DNA from: Globomyces pollinis-pini
Taxonomy: Eukaryota > Chytridiomycota > Chytridiomycetes > Rhizophydiales > Globomycetaceae
Direction of reading: 5' to 3'
Assembly (NCBI GenBank): GCA_025399215.1
Contig: MU621393.1
Location: 1-20,224, forward strand
DNA length: 20,224 nt
Every line of letters starts with the position of its first letter. Position 1 is the stretch's first letter. Below, piece after piece: positions 1 to 10,181 of this stretch. A program made the translations under genes and the position numbers. The notes beneath the pieces were generated by a model, which searched no databases, was not told where the DNA came from, and saw only the letters and a program-made list of their open reading frames with translations.

Positions 1-489
1 AGCTATTTTCTTAAATAAATTACTTTTTATCTTAAGGTTACTCTAAATGTATCATCTATTAAGCATTGAGACAATAAATCTGGTTTGAATGAAAATAATC
101 ATTGTAGCTGAGCCTCTATCACATTTTTTTGTTACTTTAATGGTGTTGATACAGATTTTAAAAATGGTATCATTCGGTGCTCCATCTATACTACTCACGC
201 CCTGGTCTTGCCGAAAGTTGCTTTGATATCACGCCCTGGTCTTGCCGAAAGTTGCTTTGATATTAAAATGGTGTCTGCATACAATATAATTACATAACTT
301 GCATCTGTGTCTTAAGTTGTTGCTGGGTTGAACGAATTCATGTATTTTTGACGTGAGTTCAAGGATATGGACAAATATCCAAATTAACAATTCCTTCTGT
401 TTAACAAAGGGATGAAAGGTACCAAATATGAATAAATGGTCAACTTTATTATACTTCTGTTTTTTGTTTGTCCGATTATAAACATTTCA
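1..489. other. non-coding left edge, upstream of the Timeless gene
   Basis: I see no convincing coding exon or RNA gene here. The stretch is AT-rich apart from the GC-richer duplicated unit at 196-263. It should hold the promoter and 5' leader of the Timeless gene that starts at 490. An in-frame ATG at 436 would add 18 hydrophobic residues in front of the conserved start. That looks like leader sequence read by chance, because the protein is nuclear. Confidence 0.6.
196..263. repeat. perfect tandem duplication, 2 x 34 bp
   Basis: Positions 196-229 and 230-263 are identical 34-bp units that start CACGCCCTGG and end GCTTTGATAT. They abut without a spacer. The unit is richer in G and C than the surrounding sequence. 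It lies about 230-290 bp upstream of the Timeless start codon. Confidence 0.95.
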
Positions 490-3400
490 ATGAATGACGA
501 CGTCAGTTTCCAAAACCACTTACTCCGAGTATGCGCAGCTCTTGGAGGATTTGAAAATGGTCGATATGAAGCGGGAGATGAGGCCCTGGATTGTTTACGG
601 GATTTGAAGCGTTTCCTACGAATGGATGAGCACAATGACGATCGACCTGCACATGCACTTTTAGGGAAATGGAATGTCTTAAACTCTGATCTTTTGCATT
701 TGTTAATAGTCGCTGTTCAATCTACCAACTTTAAGATGGCATTCGCAGTATGTGAAGTATTGGTTCCACTCACTTGGCCAACAGAAAAACCAACAGCAAA
801 TGATTTGGATATCTTGGTTTCTTACAAACGTGGTTTCCTACAGAAAGGAGTTTGGGGTGCTGTTCTTGCTGTAATCTTAAAATTGATCTCCATACCTATG
901 AGGTACTTTTCTTAAGCTAAGTATAGGTATACTTGAATAAAACTAAATTCATAGGAAACGATCCGAAACGGATCATGCTCGACTAAAGTTAGTCTTATGT
1001 CTTATTCGAAATGTACTGGCAATTAATGATACCCAAGATCACATCAATTCATCAAATCAAGCATATCTAAAATCAACATATCAAGAGGAACTGATACAAA
1101 GACTGCAAGAAGAAGATGTTATTGATTTCTTATTGTCGCTAGCAGGTTTTCAGTTGGCGTTTTAATGAACTAGGTTCTGCAAATGAATTGGAATTCAGAC
1201 AGTGGAATACACTGGTGCTAGAAATTTTCTTCCATATATTCTATGGAAGAAATGTAAATGATTTGATTGAAAAAGTAACCCCAAATTATTCATAGATAGA
1301 CTTCTATGGCACCAAAGTCTTCATTGGCAAGTCTACTACAAAAAGAGAAAATATCAAAGTAATTTCTTTCTACATTAATCAAGTAGGAAACCAGCTAATG
1401 GCAGACATGCAAGGTTCGGTGGAACTTTGGCTATAAACACCACAGTATAATCAGCTGATTCTTATTTTAGAATGGATCACAGATTCATGTACCTAAATTA
1501 CCCGAGAAAAAAACTGCAGCATTCGACTCAATGAAAAAGGCAGCAAACAAAAAATGGAACATTGTCACTGTACAAAGATATCAGATTAACTTTTAGACAG
1601 ATATGATTGCAGAGAAACCACTGATCTTATCTACAAGTAGTAAAGTTTTTTACAATATTGCAAAGTCATTTTCGGATAATTGTATAAATGGTATATTTTT
1701 GAAGTTTTCATTATAGAATTACTGCCTTCTGTGAAGCGCGATTTTGATGTGGAAAAGGATAGTCTATTAGAAAACGATTACTTACATTTCTTTTTTGTAA
1801 TGGGATTCTTTATGGAGTTCTTTTTAGCTACAAATAAGGTTCTAATTTAATTTAATGTATCAGGAATTTTCGAATTTTGAAAGTATTACAGGTGTCATTG
1901 ATAATCGAATGACTGCTTTCATCTTTAGAAAAATGCACAACTATCTGGATGAAAAGGTATTCTCGGTTTGAATTGTTTGCTGATTCATTAGAATTGGAAG
2001 TTTTTGTATTTTGCGTTACGATGTTTGCAGAATATAGTAATTTCTTACAAATTGATTTTTTCTTTTAGTTACTTGGGTTAGTGCGAATGGATGCGTCAAC
2101 GGACGAAGAAGTTCGTCAAGCATCTTTGCAAATTCAAAGCCAATTGTTTTACGAAGAGACAAACCTACAACTTATAGTTTCTTTAAGCAAGCAAGACAAC
2201 CCACGGTCAAAGAGATATATGGAATGCCTTGTTAATGTTATTGATATTATTTTCGGCCTTTTGGAGGCTAATTGGAATACCGGCAGTGGGTTTGTTACTC
2301 GACGTAAAACCAAGGCAAATACTGTGGCAGGTAAATACAACATTGGATCTCATTATGGTAGAGGAGGATGAGGATGAAGAAGACTATGAGCACTTGCACG
2401 TCTCTCATGAAAGAGTTTTTGCTGTCGCAAAATTTGAACAAGTACTAAACCATAGCTTATCTAACATCTAGTATTTTGGATATGATAGCGTTATTGATAC
2501 TTACTGCACCTTACTGAAATACTATAAAAGCCTAGATGGAAGCACCCTAAAGCAAATCACCAAAATGTTTCAGAGGATTTCACACACAGAGAAATGTGAT
2601 AAAGAATCATTATTTTATCACGTATTAATATTTTACAACTTATTTTAGGCATCAATATTGTATCGTTTCAATGAAATTTTGAATGACCCAGTGTCGAAAC
2701 TGCCAATTTTTGACGACTTGATCCTATTCATCAAAGTGACCATATCATCATTCTCATTGCGGATCAATGAGAATCCACTATTGATTTTTGAAGTGATTCA
2801 ATTCTTGTAGTTTAATTGTAGATCTTTTGTCCTAAAACAAAGAGTGACTGTTACCGAATTCAAAATGGAGACGATGAGGTGGACTTGCCTTGGGACTTTG
2901 AGCCGGAAACTAATGAAGTGAATAATGTAAATGTTGTGGATGCTTATTCAGTGCCATCAACTGATCCAATGTATTAAAAAATTACTAAAATGTAGTATGA
3001 GAAACGATCAAATTCGTGGATTGTCTACTTTGATATCCAAGACGTTTGACGGTACATCATTTATCAAATGGCTTGCTTCTGTATACGATCAGGTTTATTA
3101 ATATTAGTCTATGCGAAAAGTAATGTATGATGATTTTGACGATATTATTGCTGAGGACGAGCGTGACAATGGCATTGCCCTTGTGCATTTTGGTATACTT
3201 ATGACTCTTTAATCGACAGTCACCGACTATCGATCACCACCAAGTGTCTCCAGTATTTTAGATAGTCAAAATGGAAAGCTTTTATTGGGATTATTAGGAT
3301 TCGAGAAACACGAATCTGAAAGTAATTTGTGGTACTTAACAAAGCAGTGACTTGGAAATTTCCAAAAGAAATTGAATTGGAAACAATCGAAAGTTTAGAG

Positions 3401-4036
3401 CGATTAAAGCTGTTTTCAAAGCGACCACCTGTTAAAAAACCCACAAGTAGAAAACGAAAGTCTGCTGTTGAATTGGATGCTGAAGCTGATCCGACTAATT
3501 ATACTGTCATTGATTCACCTACGAGTAGAAAGTCGAAGAAGAATCACCCATCAAAGGATTCTTTACCAGATGAAAATGTTCCATCTTCTCCAATACCTGA
3601 TATAGTAACCGTAATTTAATTAACCATTGCTCCAGCCAGTAGATAATGCTGATTTTTCTCAAACACTCTCTTCTGAAGCAGCTTTGAGACTTCCTAAAAA
3701 TCAGAAATTTCAAATTTTGCTGGCAAAGAAGCGGGATAGAAGTCGCAGAGAACAAACCAACACAGAGAGAAATAAATTGGTGCAAGATGATTACGACAGC
3801 TTGTCTGAACCAGGAGGTTCTGATATGCCAGCGTCGATCAGCAATGCCGTAGATAGCTCTTTAACAACTGAGGAACCCCAAAACTTTGGACCCGAGAAAC
3901 TGGTTGATGAAATTGATACAACCTACCAGCCTTCCAAAAAGGCTTCAGATACTTCCACTAAAAGACGTCTGATGATTGTTGATGTACTTTCTATTTTTTG
4001 TTCTAACGATATTAGTCATCAGATGATGAAAACTAA
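490..4036 (+). CDS. TOF1: Timeless/Tof1/Swi1 replication fork protection protein, 21 exons
   Basis: Nuclear fork-protection subunit that works with Csm3/Tipin to pause and stabilise replication forks and relay checkpoint signals. Exons: 490-902, 955-1145, 1174-1274, 1300-1358, 1387-1444, 1471-1569, 1597-1690, 1717-1838, 1864-1956, 1992-2036, 2069-2330, 2362-2441, 2472-2621, 2649-2792, 2822-2970, 2996-3080, 3108-3192, 3220-3321, 3348-3604, 3636-3983, 4016-4036. They join in frame to 985 aa, a normal family length. Family signatures seen: LGKWNVL and VPLTWPTE in exon 1, HARFGGTL near residue 260, STDEEVRQ near 432, an acidic EEDEDEED run near 513, FCPKTKSDCYR near 640, GLLGFEK near 770, then Lys/Arg-rich tail segments. 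The Met at 490 is chosen because conserved sequence begins there. The last exon holds only six codons and the stop. Intron 3 (1275-1299) and the tail joins are the least certain. Confidence 0.9.
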
Positions 4037-4096
4037 CCAATTTGTATTAGCATTGCCATATTGTTTGCCTATCGACCATTTCAAAAGTTTAAAGAT

Positions 4097-4124
4097 AATA
4101 AAATCGATTTTAGAGAGTTTTATT
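4097..4124. terminator. facing poly(A) signals between convergent genes
   Basis: AATAAA on the plus strand at 4097-4102 lies 61 nt after the Timeless stop. AATAAA on the minus strand at 4119-4124 lies 51 nt after the stop of the gene ending at 4175. The two 3' ends therefore probably overlap in the 138-bp gap. Motif only; cleavage sites are not visible. Confidence 0.5.
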
Positions 4125-4174
4125 TTAAAATTCTGGTAATTTTGAGTTATATAAATATCATAGGTTCGAAATGC

Positions 4175-5951
4175 TCATACACCTGATTTATTTGAGATTC
4201 CAGTCAACATCATCACCAAGATAAATCCTACCACCATAATAGATATTCCACAAGCCAACAAGATACATTTATGGATATGTAAAAACCGGATACAAGGGTT
4301 CATTTCGCGTAGCTCTTCCTCACTTGGATAGCAATTTTCACATGGGAACGCTTCACCAACGATTTCGAAATCTTGTTGTGGATCATCTCCTGTGAATTCT
4401 TTCATTTCGAATAATTTAGCATCTTCAGGAACAATTGCATTGTTTCTGAAGATTTGTCTAACTTTGGAGGTTTCTAAAAATTCATTGTCATTTGAAAATA
4501 ATACAGCATCAAATATTGTTAGTTCAGTAGGAACAATAGGTACTGCCGGTTTGCTAACTCGACGTGTATTGATTTGAATTGATAATTTCTTTGGTTTCGT
4601 TGGTGATGGGGCGGTATCAGATTGTACCGTTGCTTCTTTATTGAATGCTTCTGGTTCAGTTGTATATGATGGAGCCGACTCACTGGGAACTGGACTGGTG
4701 ATATGATCATTTTGATTGGGAGTAACTACCACGTCTTTAGTACCAGCATCATTGATAGGTATCACATATGGTTGTTGTAATTCAAAATTCATTGGGATAG
4801 GGGTCAAAGGGTTCTCTTCCTCTTCTTCTTCTTCATCATCAATAATTGGCATTAGTCCTCCTGGAGTCATCTGAGTAGGAGACGTGATAACTTGACTAAA
4901 TTCTACTCTATCATGATCTATTTCTTGTCCTTCTGGCATATTTTGCATATCTATTTGATCTTGTTGAACCATTTGTGCCCATTCAAGAAACGTTACTGGA
5001 ACCCCACTTGCAGATACTGCATTTCTGTACGATAGCGAACGACGTTGATTCTTTTGTGTTTTGGGTACAACTGAAGCCATTTCTTCGCTGGTTACAGGAA
5101 CAGTAAAACGGGTAACCACCCCAGGTTGAACCTCGACTTTTGTTTCATCTAATATACGAATAGCCCCCTGTGGCATTTGAGCAGCAACATTAATAGACCC
5201 TCTTCGTTTTTTGTCCGTTTGTACAGAAGGCACTTCAATTGTAGTTTCTTTTCTTGTGGAAATTTCAGGAGGTTTATTGTCAGTAGTAGAGAATCTTCGG
5301 TTCAGTTTCATTAGCGTAGAAACCATTGCACCTTTCTGTTTTTCATTTTCTTCATAAGCAACTTTGTGTCCGGCAAGTGTCCAATTGGCAGATTCTTCCA
5401 CTTTCACAGATACATCCGGAGTTTCCTCTGTTATACCATCTTTCTTTGTCACTAATGATACACGCCCGTGGTCAAATTTGGAGCTTTTAGTACTTATAGC
5501 ACTAAGAGGCGGAGCATCTTCATTTGGTGGTGGTTCAATTTTGATGATAACCGAATCAGTAGTTGGCTTTGGATTAACAATGTAGTATTGCACGTTTCCA
5601 ATAATATCAGAGTTTGTTAGAGGATTTAGAACGTGTAATCTGTGGATGTATCTCTTTTTTAAGTATATTTGGGTTTGAAATAGAGTCTTATTCAAATGAA
5701 ATGCATTGTAGTATGAATAAAACGCCTAAAACATATCAATTAATGACCAAAATTACCTTTCCTGGTTGTTTTGGATCCCAGGTTTGTACTCTAGCAATGA
5801 TAAACCCTTTCGTATTTTTTGGGTCTGCATCAAAATGCATTTTACATAAATCTTCAAACGTTTCTAAGCAAAATGAATCTTCATAATCTCCAGAAATAGA
5901 ATCTTGAACAGAAACGCCATCTGTATCTAGCAGTCGAATAATTGCAACCAT
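4175..5951 (-). CDS. tail-anchored protein of an unnamed family (paralogue A)
   Basis: Exons 5757-5951 and 4175-5725, joined across a 31-nt intron, give 581 aa. I do not recognise a named domain. The first ~105 residues are the best conserved part (IIRLLD, DYEDSF, KGFIIARVQT, FYSYYNA, LFQTQ, IHRLHVLNPLTN). A second block holds PGVVTRFTVP and LSYRNAVSASGVP followed by FLEW. A third is VRQIFRNN with KLFEM. Between them lies a low-complexity acidic and Pro/Ser-rich linker with a run of Glu. Residues ~552-575 form one hydrophobic segment only six residues from the C-terminus, and there is no signal peptide, so I infer a tail-anchored membrane protein with a cytosolic N-terminus. It lies 183 bp downstream of paralogue B in the same direction. 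My impression is that related proteins occur in other early-diverging fungi; no function is known to me. Confidence 0.85.
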
Positions 5952-6134
5952 TCAATTTGGTTTTGTGAAGTTATTTTCAACGCGTCATATCGGAACATTT
6001 ATTATTCCTATGTCATTGAATAAATCTTCACAATCTAGATATAAAACCTTGTAATCTTTTAGTTAAGAAACAAAAAAAAGTCTTTTAAAAACGTCTGAGA
6101 GAGTGACAAACTTTATTAGAGGTCTTCAAACTAA

Positions 6135-7431
6135 CTACATGAATTCACAATTGTTTCCTACTTCTTCATCTTCTCCTGGGACTTCTGTAACTTCTGCCAT
6201 TTCAAACAGTTTAGATCCTTCCTAAAAAAAATAAGTTGGTTAAGATCATACGATATCTATACAGTTATCTCGAAACATCTGTCGAACATCGCTTGAGCAT
6301 AGGTAATCATTATCAGTCCCACAATAAATCGCATCGATATAAAAGGGACTCTTTTCACTTTCATCTTGTGATACAGGGTCATTTGCCGACAATTTGTTGA
6401 ACACGGTCGGCAGTATGGTATCGTAATCCTCATCTATATCTCCATTTAATCGGTCTTCGTCTGCTTGTATCATTTTTACCCACTCCAAAAAACTTGCTGG
6501 TACTCCAGAAGCCGATATCGCATTTCGATAAGATAATGCTCTCCTTTGGCTTTTTTGAGACTTTGGAATGACTGCAGTAAGTCGATTATGGTCAATTGGA
6601 ACAGAAAACTGTGTTATTACACCAGGAGTAACCAATTTTTTGTTAAAATCATTCACATGGACTACACTATCCGGCAATTTAGTAACTACAGTCAATAAAG
6701 ATCTGGATCTATTCGGTTTCAAGTTAGAGTATTTTGTGATGGGAACTTCAAAAAATTTGCCAGTTCCTTCTTCTCTGAGCTTAATTCCTGATAACGTTGG
6801 AGTTAAACTTCCTCTAAATGGTGAGGATACCATATTTTCAGTTTGGTCTGTATCTACCGTTATTATGTGGTTCCCAAATGTCCAATTGTTGGTCATATCA
6901 TTTCCAACGTTGTCAGATAATTGAATTTGTTCTCCTTTTCCCTTGTCAATTGATTTGCTTTGTTCTTTCGAATCAACTGAGCTGGTTCTTTGTTTATATT
7001 CTTCAATACTTGCTAGATTTTTTGAAGTAGGTTTTACAATGTAATACAACACATCACCAATGATATCGGTATTGGTCAGAGGATTCAGAACATGTAGCCT
7101 ATGAATGAATTTCTTTTTCAAATATAGTTGAGTTTGAAACAGAATCTTGTTGAGATAATAAGCGTTGTAATAGGAATAGAATGCCTAAAATATTACAATA
7201 TACAATCAAAACCTAATATTAATCTTTATAAGGTACCTTATCAGGTTGTTTAGGATCTAGAGTCTGCACCCTTGCAATAATAAAACCCTTCATGTGTTTT
7301 GGTTCGGAATCAAAATGAGCTAGACAGCTGTCTCCAAAAGAATCCAAAGAGAACGAATCCTCATAATCACTAGCTACTGAATCGATCATATCTGAAGCAT
7401 GACTGTCCAATAGTCGTATAATCAATTGCAT
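6135..7431 (-). CDS. soluble paralogue B of the same unnamed family
   Basis: Exons 7237-7431, 6252-7184 and 6135-6221 give 404 aa. The introns are 52 and 30 nt. Exon 1 is 195 nt, exactly as in paralogue A, and its intron sits at the same place (DPKQPxK before AFYSYYNA). The Met at 7431 is chosen because MQLIIRLLD aligns with MVAIIRLLD of A. All three conserved blocks of A are present, including IHRLHVLNPLTN, RRALSYRNAISASGVP and VRQMFRDN. The linkers are much shorter. The protein ends soon after KLFEM in an acidic tail, so the C-terminal membrane anchor of A is missing. A second intron, absent in A, splits the last block. An AATAAA on the minus strand at 6112-6117 follows the stop. This is a tandem duplication with divergence in membrane attachment. 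Confidence 0.85.
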
Positions 7432-7605
7432 CAGTAGATTAAACAAAGGCGTAAAACAATTCCTACCATAACGCGATCTAAACAATTTAAAAATTACTCT
7501 ACTTAATGGTCTAAAATGAATTGATTTTATATCAACTGCTCTAAATGGATTGATATTTGTCTGAACTGCTTGCTAGTGTTAAAACGTAGCTTTCTTTGAC
7601 TTTTT
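7432..7605. promoter_or_regulatory. short divergent promoter, paralogue B / CINP-like
   Basis: Only 174 bp separate the two start codons, so both promoters must lie here. The stretch carries loosely repeated words (TGAATTGATTT, TGGATTGATATT, and TCAACTGC beside TGAACTGC) near 7515-7572. No TATA box can be assigned with confidence in this AT-rich sequence. Confidence 0.45.
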
Positions 7606-8239
7606 ATGAGTTTTTCTTCAACTGAACGCAGCGTCAATACCCAGATATCAAAGATCAATGAGACTATCAATAACTGGAATAAATTGTCATCTGAATCTCT
7701 ATCAACTATAAAGAATCTTGCCAATCACCAACTGAAGGCTGCCAAAAAAATACAAGAATCGATTGTTCCTACATTAAATCCAATCATTTCAAAGCAAAAT
7801 CAGGAAGAATTACAATTATATCGGAAGCTCTTAGTGGAAATTGAAGATATAAAACGACTGCTTGTATTTTGATATATGTCTGACTGTAGAGAGCACAAGT
7901 AACCAAAGCACAGGTGGCATACAAGTTATTTAAGGATACTATACACAGTGCTATTCATGAATATGGAGAATCCATCTTAAAAAATCTCATTAATAATGAA
8001 ACGTTATTTGATATTGGTATTTTGGAACATGATTGACGATAGATTTGAAATTAAAAACGATGATTGAAAGTCTTTGGAAAGAATTTATCCTTCGATTAGA
8101 AGTATTGGATTTTTTAGCAAGTGATAGAGTATTGTTGTTCAATCAAGCACAAATATTTGTCTCCATCTGGTCACACCAACCATTTATACCTATACCATAC
8201 CATAATGAATTGCACGATTTAGAAGATGATGGATATTGA
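7606..8239 (+). CDS. CINP: CINP-like protein (CDK2-interacting protein family)
   Basis: Exons 7606-7863, 7890-8016 and 8043-8239 with two 26-nt introns give 193 aa; human CINP is of similar length. The N-terminus carries a helical WNKLSSESL...IKNLAN segment that matches the CINP pattern of a Trp followed by a Leu-rich helix. The middle is predicted coiled coil. The C-terminus has LWKEF...RLEVLDFL followed by IWSHQPFI, matching the conserved MWLHQPY motif near the end of animal CINP. In animals CINP binds CDK2 and Cdc7 in replication and is a subunit of the AFG2/SPATA5-containing complex that recycles factors from pre-60S ribosomes and replisomes; that role is inferred here only by homology. 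It is convergent with IFT46, with 13 bp between the stop codons. Confidence 0.7.
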
Positions 8240-8251
8240 AATATAGATATT

Positions 8252-8257
8252 TTTATT
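8252..8257 (-). terminator. poly(A) signal overlapping the IFT46 stop codon
   Basis: AATAAA on the minus strand includes the TAA stop at 8253-8255. Cleavage 10-30 nt downstream would fall inside or next to the end of the convergent CINP-like coding region, which ends at 8239. Confidence 0.45.
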
Positions 8258-9941
8258 TCCAAGATTTTTGACCAAAATGTTGTGAATTTTTAAATTCAGA
8301 ATATAAACCAAACAATGTCGATAACCCCTCGATATATCTATGCTTATTAGCTTTAACAACCTTTCCAGACTTTTTTGAAGGTGGTGGTGCTAAGGGTATA
8401 TCTAATATGTTACAGCAAAGTTGGGTGTAATCTTGTAAAGAAAGATCTATCTCAGAATTGAATAATGTTATCTTGTGAATCAATTTCAAGTAAATTTACC
8501 TCATTGTTGGATAACTTTTTGTCAATTTCCTCTGGCCATTCTGCCATCAACTGTTCCATATCCACGTTTAATTTCCCTTTCTGTGTCGTAACTTTTTGTT
8601 GTAAATGAATTTCTTTTACACTATCTATCCATTTAGAAAGTGCTCTAACAGATGGACTTGAATCATTTTCACTGACTTTCAAAGGCAAATTGATAGATCT
8701 CACTTTAGAATTTGTATTAGTTCCTGTATCATTTAGTACACTGGCACGTAAAGCCAAATCAACAACTAATAATAAATTTGATAATAAATTACCTGCTGGA
8801 TCTGATTGAACTGAATTTGGTTCATCCAACAATGTTAAACCAACCGATTTTAATGGTTCAAGCAATACTTTGCATTGTTCATCCTTTATCTTTTCTGGTA
8901 AAGGAATCTTTATAGTTTAGCCTACTTTATAGTAATTTACTTTAATCATTGGATCAATATCACCAATACAAGGAATAAAATCAGGAATAAATGGATCCAA
9001 TTTAGGTTCTAATTCGATTGTTTCTGGCATAAACATATTAATCATTTCCAGTAAACTCTTTAGCTCTTTTTCTGTTGAACTAATGATAGTTAGCATTCAA
9101 CAATTGAATAACTTGATATTCTTTTGACTTTCAATACCAGAAGTGATAGAGTTTTCGGTTTTCATAGACGACTTGTTTACTGTACGTTCTTTTCGATCAT
9201 TCATCCTTTCATTCAACAACTTTTTTAAATAATGAATTCATGATACAATTACCTCTTGACTTAAGGAAGGATTTGATTTTTTAATAAGTGGATTAGCTAT
9301 TATATCATCATTTCGTATATTGGACATTTGATATGATAATTCATCTATTTCACTTCCATCACTACCAGTAGCAGAATCTTGATGTTGATCAGGAATTGTT
9401 GATGCGACGCGATATGAAGCTCTTTGATTTTGATATTGCGCCAATGTAGTTTTCCCATTAGATTTCGATGGTTCTACCGTTATCGTTTTATTAGATTGAT
9501 GTAATTGTTTTGAATCATTTTGTTTTTTTGATACTAATGTAACTGTTGATTCTTGATTTCGTTGACCTAAATAATCTTCAGGTCGATATAATGTTTCTAT
9601 ATTTGATTCATTTTCTTGTCTATTCTCTACTTGTTTTTCAATGAAATCTTCTTTTGAATCTAATGATAAACTATTTTGATGATTTGCAGTATTTAATCGA
9701 TGATAATCATCTACTCCAATTCCATTATTATAATCATCTTGTAATCTTATAATTAATTGTTTAAAATTACTTACTTTTTAGCTATTTTTTCATCTTCCTC
9801 TAAGGCAAGTGCCAATGCTACAGATTCATCGTCTTCTAATTGTTCGATACGTTTTCGAGTACGAGAAGTTAGAGGTCTCTCTGACGAGAAAAACATCTTT
9901 TTGTCATCTCCTGAGGGTCCTTCCTCATTGGAATCTTCCAT
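8253..9941 (-). CDS. IFT46: intraflagellar transport protein IFT46, 7 exons
   Basis: Core subunit of IFT-B, needed to carry axonemal cargo into the flagellum. Exons: 9775-9941, 9253-9745, 9113-9219, 8941-9079, 8793-8907, 8500-8765, 8253-8471, giving 501 aa. The conserved core is clear: PFIPDFIPCIGDIDPMIK (~280-303), LTLLDEPNSVQSDPAVVDLA after splicing (~325-345), ALSKWIDSVKEIH (~375), AEWPEEID (~410), NILDIPL and LYSEFKNSQHF near the end. The long acidic, Gln/Ser-rich N-terminus includes ELSYQMSN, as in family members. The Met at 9941 is the first in the open frame. Four of the six introns end in AAG, an acceptor not used by any other gene here, and the 27-nt intron 8766-8792 has no stop and keeps the frame. 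Exons are more AT-rich than those of the neighbours. Presence of this gene implies a flagellated life stage. Confidence 0.9.
8766..8792 (-). other. 27-nt frame-neutral intron of IFT46
   Basis: The segment starts GTAATT, ends TTATTAG, is a multiple of three and contains no in-frame stop. Left in, it adds nine residues (GNLLSNLLL). Spliced out, it yields SDPAVVDLALRA, which matches the usual IFT46 pattern SDPTVLDLQLRA much better. I therefore treat it as an intron, but retention would still give full-length protein. Confidence 0.75.
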
Positions 9942-10181
9942 TTCTTTTCTACTGGTTGATAATAAAAACGCGAAATTTGTATCAGTAAAGTTACTACAAG
10001 TTGATTAAAATGTCCAACAACACTAAACATACAATCTTAACTAAAATGCTTCTTTTAATAATTTGAAAAAAATACTCAATGGAACATAAAGTGAACATTT
10101 ATACTTTTTTTTATGTAAAAACTTTACTACTGAAACAGAAATCATCACTTGCCAAATGTAATCTTAAACATAATGTTTATA

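Noticed and set aside
436..489. Hydrophobic 18-residue N-terminal extension of the Timeless protein
   Set aside because: It would act as a signal peptide on a nuclear protein and shows no family conservation; the Met at 490 directly precedes conserved sequence.
1140..3350. Reassigned stop codons or a ciliate nuclear genome, suggested by tiny introns
   Set aside because: TAA, TAG and TGA are all used as terminal stops by the rebuilt genes, and none needs to be read as an amino acid. Protein families point to a fungus.
490..4036. Timeless region as a decayed pseudogene
   Set aside because: Every in-frame stop lies inside a GT..AG segment of 25-52 nt whose removal restores conserved family sequence in the right phase across all 21 exons.
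4097..4174. Longer C-terminus of the Timeless protein reading through to 4139
   Set aside because: The read-through frame is hydrophobic and unlike the acidic/basic tail of the family; a 32-nt intron with a CTAAC branch word gives an acidic end (SSDDEN) instead.
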